From Pseudomonadota bacterium (lineage in GTDB: Bacteria; Desulfobacterota; Binatia; Binatales; Binataceae): a DNA stretch of 64,000 bases. A program made the position numbers and the translations under genes. Shown here one piece after another: positions 53,884-61,596 of this stretch. Location of the stretch: NCBI GenBank assembly GCA_021325025.1, contig JAJPHZ010000016.1, positions 1-64,000 of the forward strand. The letters run 5' to 3'. Under the pieces are notes generated by a model that made no database searches, was not told the origin of the DNA, and was given only the letters and a program-made list of their open reading frames with translations. Every line of letters begins with the position of its first letter. The first letter of the stretch is position 1.

Positions 53884-54387
53884 ATGGCAAGCACCTTCAA
53901 GGGCAGGGTCTGGAAGTTCGGTGACGATATCAACACCGATCTGATCATCCCGGGCTTCGCGCTCTACCTCGCACCAGATGAGCAGCCCCGGCACTGCTTT
54001 TCCGCCAACCGCCCGGGCTGGGTGAACGAGATGCAACGGGGAGACGTCCTGGTCGCCGGGCGCAACTTCGGCGTCGGCTCGGCGCGCCCGATCGGCGACG
54101 TTCTCCTGCGGTTGGGCATCAGCGGCATCGTCGCCGAATCCTTCAACGGGCTGGGTCTGCGCAACTGCATCAACGTTGGCCTCCCGGTCCTGCCGTGCAA
54201 AGGGATCGTCGACGCGTTCGAGGAGGGCGACATCGCCGAGGTCAACTGGACCACCGGCGCCGTGCACAACCTCACAAAGGGCACCACCTTGCAGGGCCAG
54301 CCGGTGCCGAAGGCATTGCAGGACATCGTTGCGGCCGGTGGCGTCGAGGCCGTGCTGCGCAAAGAAGGCTATCTCGCCAGCCGGTAG
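53884..54387 (+). CDS. LeuD-like small (swivel) subunit
   Basis: 167 residues, the swivel domain that closes over the aconitase-family active site. VWKFGDDINTDLIIPGFALYL, then GDVLVAGRNFGVGSARPIGDVLLRLGISGIVAESFNGLGLRNCINVGLPVLP. The GRNFGxGSxRE element of LeuD is here GRNFGVGSARP: the usual Glu is Pro, and the loop YLRT that reads the substrate side chain in isopropylmalate isomerase is not seen, consistent with a different substrate. ATG at 53884 is used; a longer frame upstream overlaps the large-subunit gene and is rejected. Confidence 0.9.
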   Translation: MASTFKGRVWKFGDDINTDLIIPGFALYLAPDEQPRHCFSANRPGWVNEMQRGDVLVAGRNFGVGSARPIGDVLLRLGISGIVAESFNGLGLRNCINVGLPVLPCKGIVDAFEEGDIAEVNWTTGAVHNLTKGTTLQGQPVPKALQDIVAAGGVEAVLRKEGYLASR

Positions 54388-54409
54388 AAACAACACGGAG
54401 GAGACGGAG

Positions 54410-55768
54410 ATGACGGCGTCCGTCACGCAGAGACTCGCTGAGTGGATCGTGGGGGCGAGCTTTGACGAAATCCCGCCCATCGCAATCGAGCGGGTGCGGA
54501 ATTTGGTGCTCGATTCCCTCGGCGTCCAGTTCGCCGGGATGTCGGCCTCGACGGGCCGAATCCTCGCCCAGTGGGTCAAGGCGCAGGGCGCCGTGCCCGT
54601 GAGCACGGTGACCGCTGCCGGCTTCAAGACGACCCCGTCGTTCGCCGCGCTCGTCAACGGTGCGGCCGCGCACGCGCTGGAGTTCGACGATATCGCCACG
54701 TTCAGCAGCCATCCCGCCAGTCCCCTGACGGCCGCGACATTGGCCCTCGGGGAGCGGCTTCAGTCTTCGGGACGCGACTTCGTGCTGGCGTGGCTGGTTG
54801 GCTGGGAGATCACTGCCCAGACGATGAAGCCGTGTCTGGGTCCGGCGGGCAACGAGCTCATCAACCGCGGCTGGTTCAACCAAGGTTTCCAGGAGACGCT
54901 CGGTGTTGCTGCCGCAGCCGCCAAGCTGCTCAAGCTCGACGTCACTCACACCAGGATGGCTTTGGGCCACGCGGCCTCGGCGATGGCGGGCTTGATGAAA
55001 AACCGGGGTACGGATACCAAGGGGTTCACCGCCGGCAACGCCGCCATGCACGGAATCATCGCCGGCGAGCTGACGGCGATGGGTTTCACAGCCAACCAGG
55101 ACATCATCGACGGTGACATCGGGGTGGCCCGCGTGCTCGGGCTCGAGCATGGCGACCCGGAGAAAGTCCTGGACGGCCTGGGTTCGTGGGACATGGCCAC
55201 CAAGGGCGCGACGATCCGGTTGCATGCCTGCTGTGGCGCCGCGCACTGGAGTATGGACGCGCTCCAGAAGATCCTCGGGCGCCGGCCGACCCGGCCCGCG
55301 GAAATCGATTCGATCGAGATCGAGATCAACGACTTCCTCACCGACATGGTCCCGTTCCACGACCCGCGCACGGGGCTCGAAGCAAAGTACAGCCTCGAGT
55401 ACGACCTGGCCGTCATCGCGCTGGACGGACGGGCCGGCATGTACCAGTACACTGACCAGGCGGTGCAGCGGCCCGAGGCCCGGGAGCTGATGCGGCGGGT
55501 CAAGACCGTTCCGGTGCGAGGCCCGCTCCGAAGCCGCGTGGTGCTCAGGCTGAAGAGCGGCGAGCAACTGGAGGAGACGGTCAGCCGGTCGCACGGCACG
55601 CCGGCCGATCCGCTCACCCGGGAGGAGATCCTGGCGAAGTTCCACGAGTGCGCCGGAGCGCTGGTGCCGCAGGCGCAGCGCAACGAGGTGATTGCACTAT
55701 GCAGCCGGCTCGACGCCCTCGAAAACGTCCGCGAACTTGCGGAGGCCATCGGGACCATCAAGGCGTGA
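54410..55768 (+). CDS. MmgE/PrpD family protein, copy 2
   Basis: 452 residues. It keeps the classical signature better than copy 1: VNGAAAHALEFDDIATFSSHPASP has the DD and the HP(A/G) elements of PrpD, followed by AWLVGWEITAQTM, NQGFQETLGVAAAAAKLLKLD, GTDTKGFTAGNAAMHGIIAGELTAMGF and HACCGAAHWSMDAL in place of the usual KxYPxCxxxH. It is likely a dehydratase, decarboxylase or epimerase of a di- or tricarboxylic acid. ATG at 54410 with GGAGGAGACGG just before it. It comes 22 bp after the LeuD-like gene, so the four genes from 51215 are one transcript. Confidence 0.9.
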   Translation: MTASVTQRLAEWIVGASFDEIPPIAIERVRNLVLDSLGVQFAGMSASTGRILAQWVKAQGAVPVSTVTAAGFKTTPSFAALVNGAAAHALEFDDIATFSSHPASPLTAATLALGERLQSSGRDFVLAWLVGWEITAQTMKPCLGPAGNELINRGWFNQGFQETLGVAAAAAKLLKLDVTHTRMALGHAASAMAGLMKNRGTDTKGFTAGNAAMHGIIAGELTAMGFTANQDIIDGDIGVARVLGLEHGDPEKVLDGLGSWDMATKGATIRLHACCGAAHWSMDALQKILGRRPTRPAEIDSIEIEINDFLTDMVPFHDPRTGLEAKYSLEYDLAVIALDGRAGMYQYTDQAVQRPEARELMRRVKTVPVRGPLRSRVVLRLKSGEQLEETVSRSHGTPADPLTREEILAKFHECAGALVPQAQRNEVIALCSRLDALENVRELAEAIGTIKA

Positions 55769-55808
55769 TCGACGCTGCATCGGTTGCGGCTCGCGCAGGA
55801 GATTGAGC

Positions 55809-57470
55809 ATGGCTTACGACATCGTTGTCAAGGGCGGTCTCATTGTCGATGGAACGCGCCGCAAGTCCTACGCTGGCGACGTTGCCGTACAGGACGGGCG
55901 CATTGTTGCGGTGGGCAAGGTCAGCGGCGGGTCCAGGCACACCATCGATGCCGGCGGCCAGGTTGTGGCGCCCGGGTTCATCGACGCACACACGCACTAC
56001 GATGCGCAGCTTCTTTGGGATCCGAGCGCAAATCCTTCCAGCGTGCATGGTGTCACCACGGTCTTGATGGGCAACTGCGGCTACACGCTGGCGCCGGTGA
56101 AATTGCAGGATCAGAACTACCTCATGGGGCTGTTCAGCGCCGCTGAAGAAGTGCCCAAGGCGGCGCTTCTGACGCACGCTCCCTTCCAGTGGGAGACATT
56201 TCCTGAATACCTCGCCTGGCTGGAGCGCAGCGCCTTGGGAGTGAATGTCATCATCCAGGTCGGCCACAGCGCGATCCGCCGATACGTTATGGGCGAGAGC
56301 GCGCTGGAGCGGGCGGCCACCGACGAGGAAATCGCCGCGATGGTGCGGGTCGTCGAGGAGGCGATGGAGGCGGGAGCCGCGGGAGTGAGCACCAGCCAGG
56401 CCCCGCACCAGGTCGGCGAGTTTGGCGAGCACATTCCCTCTTACTTTGCGGCCGATGCGGAAACCGAGGCACTGGCGGCGGCAGTGCGGCGCCGGGGCAA
56501 GCGCCTCATGTCGATCAACCCGCGCGGCAAGCGCGAAGGCTTGTCAGCGCAAGACCGGGCGTTGCTCGTAAAGCTGGCTCAGATCTCCGGCGCGCTGGTG
56601 TCGTGGAACGACTTCGGTAGGGGCACACCCGGCTGGGAGAGCGCACTCACCTACATGGAAGGCGAACTCCAACGCGGGCACCAGGTCTACGCCGTCGCCC
56701 GCTGCCAGCCCACCGAGACGCGGTTCACGTTGAAGAAGCTTTCACCGCTCTTCGCGGCGTCCGCACCCTGGCTCGAATACGCCCGCCTTGATGACGCGGG
56801 CAAGATGGCTGCCCTGGGTAATCCCGCCTGGAGGACGCGTTTGGCGGAGTTCTGGGTCAGCGCCCGCTTCATGGCGCTCGCTTCGGTCGAGAAGGCCGCC
56901 ACTGCGGCAACGCAACCGTTGCAGGGCCGGCTGCTGACGGACATCGCCAGGCAGCGCGGGACCAGTCCCGCCGAGGTCATGTTCGACGTGGCACTCGAGG
57001 ACAAGCTGGAGACGTTTTTCCTGCTCTCCGGCCCGCCGAGCGCCGAGGACTCCGCCGTCGAACGGATCCTCAAGAGTCCTGCCACACTGGTGGGGATCTC
57101 GGACGGCGGAGCCCACTTGCAAACCTTCGCGGGAGCCGACTACACCAGCTACTTCCTCAAGCGCTGGGTGCGGGAAAAGGGCAGCTTTACCCTGGAAGAA
57201 GGAGTAGCTGCGCTGTCGTCGCGGGTGGCCGCGTTCCTCGGCCTCAATGATCGCGGCACTGTTGAGGCAGGCAAGGCGGCGGACATCGTGATCTTCGATC
57301 CGGACAACGTCGAGCCACTCTCGCTGCAAACCCTTGATGACATCCCCGGCGGCGGTACCCGATTGACCAAGGGAGCGCGCGCGATCTCCTGGGTCATCGT
57401 CAACGGCGTGCCCATCGTTGAAAATGGCAAACCCACCGGCGCTGTCGCCGGTCGCCTTCTGCGCGCGTGA
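55809..57470 (+). CDS. N-acyl-D-amino-acid deacylase-like amidohydrolase
   Basis: 553 residues of the metal-dependent amidohydrolase superfamily (D-aminoacylase/dihydroorotase-like). It starts DIVVKGGLIVDGTRRKSYAGDVAVQDGRIVAVG, has the HxH site in VAPGFIDAHTHYDAQLLWDP (near 62-64), then GVTTVLMGNCGYTLAPV, VGHSAIRRYVMGE, a late Asp in LVGISDGGAHLQTFAGADYTSYFLKRWV and the closing sheet GTVEAGKAADIVIFDPDNV. The metal ligands expected for the family appear to be there. In catabolic clusters such proteins are often annotated D-aminoacylase without proof. ATG at 55809 with AGGAG eight bases upstream. Last gene of the long plus-strand run; it faces the P450 gene. Confidence 0.9.
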   Translation: MAYDIVVKGGLIVDGTRRKSYAGDVAVQDGRIVAVGKVSGGSRHTIDAGGQVVAPGFIDAHTHYDAQLLWDPSANPSSVHGVTTVLMGNCGYTLAPVKLQDQNYLMGLFSAAEEVPKAALLTHAPFQWETFPEYLAWLERSALGVNVIIQVGHSAIRRYVMGESALERAATDEEIAAMVRVVEEAMEAGAAGVSTSQAPHQVGEFGEHIPSYFAADAETEALAAAVRRRGKRLMSINPRGKREGLSAQDRALLVKLAQISGALVSWNDFGRGTPGWESALTYMEGELQRGHQVYAVARCQPTETRFTLKKLSPLFAASAPWLEYARLDDAGKMAALGNPAWRTRLAEFWVSARFMALASVEKAATAATQPLQGRLLTDIARQRGTSPAEVMFDVALEDKLETFFLLSGPPSAEDSAVERILKSPATLVGISDGGAHLQTFAGADYTSYFLKRWVREKGSFTLEEGVAALSSRVAAFLGLNDRGTVEAGKAADIVIFDPDNVEPLSLQTLDDIPGGGTRLTKGARAISWVIVNGVPIVENGKPTGAVAGRLLRA

Positions 57471-57554
57471 GCGAGCCGATCCCGCTGTTAGCGGGCGCCT
57501 GCGCACTTCGCGTTGCCGCCAAACGCTTAGTTTCCAGGCGCTTTGTTCAGCGAT

Positions 57555-58757
57555 TCACCACGTCAGCGGCAGCGCCTCGATGCTGCGCATAAAGGTCGAC
57601 TTGGACCACAAGACCTGGTTTTGCGGGACCGCGAGCGCCAGCGTCGGGAAGCGGCGCAGCAGTGTTTGGACGGTCAACTTGATCTGGAGATGCGCCAGAT
57701 GCGCGCCCATGCAGTAGTGGGGACCGTAGGCCAGCGTGAGATGGGTTGGCGGATCGACCCGGTGGAAGTCCAGCTCCCAACCATGGGGGAACGCGGACTC
57801 GTCGCGGTTGGCTACCGTGATCTCAGGCAGCACCGGCTCGCCGGCGCGCACCAGCGTGCCGTCGCTGAGCTCCACGTCCTCACTGGCCCAGCGCACGAAG
57901 GGCACGCCATACTTGAAGCTCGGGATCCATCGCCACAGCTCCTCAAGAGCGGCTGGGAGTAGTTCCTGGTTGGCTAACAGCTCCTGCCAGTGCTGGGGGT
58001 GGATGAGCAACGTGTACACGGTCTTGCCGAGCTGCCAGAGGGTGGTCTTGAACCCTCCGTGCCACAACGCCATACAAAGACTGATAAGTTCTTCCTCGCT
58101 CAGGCGGTCGCCCTGATCGCGCGCGTCGACTAATTCGCTGAGCAGATCATCGCGGTGCCGCGCACGCCGCTCGGCAATGAGCCCCTTGATATGCGCGACT
58201 GTGCGCTGCTGGGCTTCCTCGCGCGTCTGCGCATCGGCGTCCAGCGCGGTTGCCCTGTCGACCATGCTACGGAACTCGCCCGCTTCGGTCTCCGGCACGC
58301 CGAGGATGCGAAGCAGCACTCGCACCGGAAGGTTGGAGGAGAAAACAGAGACGAAGTCGGCCGGCTTCCCCTGCGCGACCATGTCGTCGAGCAATTCGTC
58401 AACCAGTCTCTGCACCCAGCCCGCCATCCGTTCGATGCGGCGCGGCGAGAACGTCTCCGCGGTCAAGCGGCGCAAACGGGTGTGCTCGGGCGGGTCCATG
58501 TTCAGCAACAGGGTGGGATTCTTGGCCAGCGCGCCCGGCCACACCCCCGGCGCGTCTCGATTCAGTCCCAACACGCGGCCGAAGCGGCGGTCGCCGTAAA
58601 CGGTGCGCACATCGGCGTAGCGCGTTGCCAGCCAGCATGGCTCGCCATAGGGAAGCTTGACCTTGAGCAGGCCCTGCTTCTGGATCTCCTTGTAGCGCTG
58701 GTCCACGGTGAGCCCGTTGTCCTCGAACATGGGATAAGCGACGCTCTCGCCTTTCAT
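57555..58757 (-). CDS. Cytochrome P450 with unusual I helix
   Basis: 400 residues, soluble bacterial type. Haem loop LAYGPHYCMGAHLAHLQ (Cys near residue 347; Tyr for the usual Phe at the start), ExxR motif ELWR in LEELWRWIPS, DPPEHTRLRRLTAETFSPRRI. The I helix reads HGGFKTT where nearly all P450s have (A/G)Gx(D/E)T: the acid of the proton-relay pair is Lys. Oxygen activation may differ, or the enzyme may be a non-monooxygenase type. The ATG at 58757 has GGAG six bases before it; a GTG at 58769 is also in frame. It runs on the minus strand, 85 bp after the TauD-like gene's stop. Confidence 0.9.
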   Translation of the reverse strand: MKGESVAYPMFEDNGLTVDQRYKEIQKQGLLKVKLPYGEPCWLATRYADVRTVYGDRRFGRVLGLNRDAPGVWPGALAKNPTLLLNMDPPEHTRLRRLTAETFSPRRIERMAGWVQRLVDELLDDMVAQGKPADFVSVFSSNLPVRVLLRILGVPETEAGEFRSMVDRATALDADAQTREEAQQRTVAHIKGLIAERRARHRDDLLSELVDARDQGDRLSEEELISLCMALWHGGFKTTLWQLGKTVYTLLIHPQHWQELLANQELLPAALEELWRWIPSFKYGVPFVRWASEDVELSDGTLVRAGEPVLPEITVANRDESAFPHGWELDFHRVDPPTHLTLAYGPHYCMGAHLAHLQIKLTVQTLLRRFPTLALAVPQNQVLWSKSTFMRSIEALPLTW

Positions 58758-58842
58758 GGCTGTCTCCACATTTCGCTGCCTGCTCTCTGTTCATCCTGCA
58801 TATGACACGGTAGACGCCGAACGGTCAGCCGCGCGGCTTTGG

Positions 58843-59700
58843 CTATTTCTTCTGTTCACCGGGCTTGGTGTACCGCGGCCTTTCGATGGACAGCTTGGGG
58901 ATCGGTGCAATCACCTTGCGAAGGGTCCGCGTCGGACCATTCAGGTCCACGTTGCCGCGCGCGTGCTGCATCGCGATGTTGTCGAAGACCAGCAGGTCGC
59001 CAGTCCTCCAGGTGTGCTCGTAGGCTGTCGCCGGGCCGTAGAGGTGCGAGAACAGGGCCTGCAGCAGCTCCTCGCTCTCGTCGTGGGGGAGCCCGACGAT
59101 CTCGCGCGTCATCTGCTGGCTCACGTATAGGATCGTCTTGCCGGTCCGCGGATGGCGGTACGCGATCGGCTTGATGCTTGACTCTTCGTGCTCCCGTTCG
59201 GGCCTGAGCAGGTCATCCCCGCCACGGCTGTACACCTGCCCGGTGCTGTGCAGCGCGTGATGGCCATCTACGCGCGCGCGCAGGCTGGCCGGCAACAGCT
59301 CCCAGGCGCAGGTCCCGCTCGCGACCGTCGTCGTCGCACAGCCGGGCTCGACGTTCACTGCGTAGAGCGAGAGCACCTGGAACGGCTGCGGATGCCACAT
59401 CATGTCGGCATGGAACATCAGGCGTCCATACGGCGCGTAGCCACCAGGCTCCCTGTTCGAGACGTAGATGGGGTCGCGTTGACCGGCGGTGCCGGGACCG
59501 TCATCGCCGATCAGCATCCGGCAGAGCTTGTCCTGGTACTCAAAGTCGATGTCGATTCCCGCAAACAGCAGGAGACCGCGCTGGTCGAACAACTGCCTTA
59601 GTACCCGGCGTGTCTCGCCGTCGAAGTCGCTGCGCGGGTCCAGCCCCGTGATCTCGGCGCCGAATGCGTCCCTGATGTTTCGGACGTACAGTTGAGCCAT
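58843..59700 (-). CDS. TauD/TfdA-type 2-oxoglutarate dioxygenase
   Basis: 285 residues. The Fe(II) triad is visible: HxD in LMFHADMMW (His 97, Asp 99) and the distal His in FDNIAMQHARGN (near 247), with the 2-oxoglutarate Arg in TRTLRKVIAP (near 260). Members hydroxylate taurine, aryloxyacids or other small acids using 2-oxoglutarate and O2. The region between 140 and 170 is a variable loop. ATG at 59700. It follows the DUF35 gene by 60 bp and precedes the P450, so two oxygenases act in the same block. A broken relative lies at 40692-40836. Confidence 0.9.
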   Translation of the reverse strand: MAQLYVRNIRDAFGAEITGLDPRSDFDGETRRVLRQLFDQRGLLLFAGIDIDFEYQDKLCRMLIGDDGPGTAGQRDPIYVSNREPGGYAPYGRLMFHADMMWHPQPFQVLSLYAVNVEPGCATTTVASGTCAWELLPASLRARVDGHHALHSTGQVYSRGGDDLLRPEREHEESSIKPIAYRHPRTGKTILYVSQQMTREIVGLPHDESEELLQALFSHLYGPATAYEHTWRTGDLLVFDNIAMQHARGNVDLNGPTRTLRKVIAPIPKLSIERPRYTKPGEQKK

Positions 59701-59759
59701 CGCTACCCCCTACTTTGGGTTGAGATCGTTAATCTGCAGCATCCCCCACGGCATTGCCC

Positions 59760-60173
59760 TTACTCCAGGAGGGCGACCCAGTTCAGATCGCCGATGTCGT
59801 CGGTCAATCGCTCCGGTGCGGCGCGAACCCGCAGATCCTGGTAGACCTCGACCGCCGACAGCAGCCGGCCGGGGATGAGGATGTCGTCTTGTTCGTCGAT
59901 CCGTACGAGGACGATGGTGTATGGCACGAGGGCAGCGAACTCCGGCGCATACGCCCGATGATTGACCACCCAGCTATAGACCTTGCCCGTCCCCTTTACC
60001 GGTTCCCACGCGAGATTCTCACCCTGGCAACCGGAGCAGACGGGTCGTGGCGGCCAAGTCCAATGGCCACAGTCCCGGCAATGCTGGAGCTCCAGGGCGC
60101 CATTGGCCAGCGCGGCCCAGTAGCGCGCCGAGTCCCGGTCCGGTACCGGCACCATGCGGCGGTCCTCCATCAT
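59760..60173 (-). CDS. DUF35 OB-fold / zinc-ribbon protein (ChsH2-like)
   Basis: 137 residues. Zinc ribbon CRDCGHWTWPPRPVCSGCQ (C-x2-C...C-x2-C, near 33-50) followed by an OB fold (GTGKVYSWVVNHRAY, PYTIVLVRIDEQDDILIPGRL). DUF35 proteins bind beside thiolase-fold proteins and hold the acyl-CoA; in steroid catabolism the DUF35 part of ChsH2 pairs with the Ltp2 aldolase. The same layout is seen here: its ATGATG start overlaps the stop of the thiolase-fold gene by 4 bp, so the two are translated together and probably form a complex. Confidence 0.92.
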   Translation of the reverse strand: MMEDRRMVPVPDRDSARYWAALANGALELQHCRDCGHWTWPPRPVCSGCQGENLAWEPVKGTGKVYSWVVNHRAYAPEFAALVPYTIVLVRIDEQDDILIPGRLLSAVEVYQDLRVRAAPERLTDDIGDLNWVALLE

Positions 60174-61348
60174 CCACCTGCCAGGATGACGCCCGAGGAG
60201 TAGCCGCTGACGTAGCCCAACTGTCCGGTGACAAGGGCGACGTCGTGTCTGGCGACCTGCCGATGGGCGGCTTGTCCTCGAATCTGCTGCACCGCTTCGA
60301 AAACGTGGTTCATCCCATGGATGTAGCCCTCCGAGAGCAGGCCTCCGTGGGTATTGATCGGAAGCGAACCGCGCGCGCGGTCAAACGCCCCCTTGGCAAG
60401 CATCGCCGGAACGCCCCCGGGCTCGCAGAACCCGTAGCCCTCGATCTGCGACAATACGGAGTAGGTGAAGCAGTCGTAAAGCTCGGCGAAGTCGATGTCG
60501 GCCGGGCCGACACCGGCCGCGCTGTACAGCCGATCCGCGATCAGTTTGGCCGGAGACTCCGCCAGGTCGGTGCGTCCGTTGTTGACGATGTTGACACCGC
60601 CACCCCAAGCCGCGCCTTGGATCAGAACGGGACGGTGCGGCAGGTCCTTGGCCCGCTCGGCGCTCACCACCACGACCGCCACCGCTCCGTCGGTCTCCAG
60701 ACAGCAGTCGAACATCCGGAACGGCTCGACGATCCAGGGGCTCGCCAGGTAGTCCTCCATCGTCATCGGCTGGCGCATCATCGCCCGCTCATTGTCGAGC
60801 GCGTTGTGCCGGCTTAGCACTGCGATCCGGCCGAGGTCCTCGCTGGTGGTGCCGTAGCGCAGCATGTGCGCACGGGCAGCCATGGCGATCTCCTGTGCCG
60901 GCGCGATGTACCCGGCCGACACCCTGAACTGCATGTCCCACGGCGGCCGCATCCTCGATGATGACGAACCGCTCAGCCGTATTTCCGACCGGCCGTTCAG
61001 AGCGCGGTAACATACGACACATTCAGCCACCCCCGCGCTCACCGCCAGCGACGCTTGACCGAGCACCGACAACGAAACGCTCCCGCCAAGCCACTGATCG
61101 ACGTAGTAGCGCATGCTCTCGATGCCCAGTGCTTGCGCCAACACGTTGGGCGAGATGGAATCGTTTACGCCGAAGGTGGCCAGCCCGTCGATGTCGCGTA
61201 CCCGCAGGCCGGCGTCTTTGACGGCGGCCTTGACCGCGCGCGCCGCCAGTTTGAACGTACTGACCCCGGAGTCACGCGAAAACTCCGTGCATCCGATGCC
61301 GACAATCGCCGCCTGGCGGCGAGGAAACCGCGACCTCGTCTCGCTCAC
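60170..61348 (-). CDS. Thiolase-fold lipid-transfer-like protein (possible Ltp2-type aldolase)
   Basis: 392 residues. The thiolase fold is plain (AIVGIGCTEFSRDSG, TFKLAARAVKAAVKDAGL, LPINTHGGLLSEGYIHGMNH), but the nucleophilic Cys region reads LGGSVSLSVL with Ser where thiolases have Cys, and the GHP motif is GYI. This excludes ordinary thiolysis and is what is seen in SCP2/Ltp-like proteins, some of which are retro-aldolases using Tyr residues. Tyr candidates lie in AELYDCFTYSV and QLGYVSGYSSG. With the DUF35 partner, C-C cleavage of a beta-hydroxyacyl-CoA is a reasonable guess. ATG at 61348. The divergent upstream spacer holds two operator-like elements. Confidence 0.88.
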   Translation of the reverse strand: MSETRSRFPRRQAAIVGIGCTEFSRDSGVSTFKLAARAVKAAVKDAGLRVRDIDGLATFGVNDSISPNVLAQALGIESMRYYVDQWLGGSVSLSVLGQASLAVSAGVAECVVCYRALNGRSEIRLSGSSSSRMRPPWDMQFRVSAGYIAPAQEIAMAARAHMLRYGTTSEDLGRIAVLSRHNALDNERAMMRQPMTMEDYLASPWIVEPFRMFDCCLETDGAVAVVVVSAERAKDLPHRPVLIQGAAWGGGVNIVNNGRTDLAESPAKLIADRLYSAAGVGPADIDFAELYDCFTYSVLSQIEGYGFCEPGGVPAMLAKGAFDRARGSLPINTHGGLLSEGYIHGMNHVFEAVQQIRGQAAHRQVARHDVALVTGQLGYVSGYSSGVILAGG

Positions 61349-61466
61349 TGTGCTGGTGCTCCTTCCATAACGGTGCCGGGCTCAGAGCCGACCTCTTGAT
61401 GGAACTGGCCGCGGCAAAGGGTCACTGCGGAGCCCCGGCAACGTCCGGAGAGGGTCTCCAATCTCG

Positions 61467-61482
61467 TGACATATGACTGTCA
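61467..61482 (+). promoter_or_regulatory. Operator-like element, copy e
   Basis: TGACATATGACTGTCA. Its two halves TGACA/TGTCA make an exact inverted repeat. It lies over the likely promoter of the minus-strand Ltp/DUF35/TauD/P450 genes. Confidence 0.65.
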
Positions 61483-61553
61483 GAAAGTCAAGGCAAAATT
61501 CTTTCTGCGGCCCTGCGCTTCGCCGCTTGCGGCGTAAGAACTCCGATGATATC

Positions 61554-61569
61554 TGTCATTCGACTGCCA
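61554..61569 (+). promoter_or_regulatory. Operator-like element, copy d
   Basis: TGTCATTCGACTGCCA. It follows and partly overlaps a -10-like TATCTG, and the ribosome binding site (AAAGGAG) of the SDR at 61597 comes about ten bases after it. Confidence 0.68.
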
Positions 61570-61596
61570 GACATTATAAAGGAGAAGCGCTCGACC

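Larger units (their letters stand above)
61349..61596. promoter_or_regulatory. Divergent promoter region with two operator-like sites
   Basis: About 250 bp between the Ltp-like gene (minus) and an SDR (plus). For the minus side, TTGCCT, 17 bases and TATGTC can be drawn, with element e covering the -10; a TTGACT also abuts it. For the plus side, TTGCGG at 61527-61532, 17 bases and TATCTG at 61550-61555 run into element d. The layout matches the other divergent spacer at 41912-42309. Confidence 0.55.

Noticed and set aside
58800-58820. TGACACGGTAGACGCC upstream of the P450 at 57555 as a seventh operator
   Set aside because: Only the first half-site fits; the second half lacks TGNCA, so it was left out of the set.
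60170-61348. Calling the thiolase-fold protein an acetyl-CoA acetyltransferase
   Set aside because: The nucleophilic Cys is Ser and the GHP motif is GYI, so thiolysis is unlikely.
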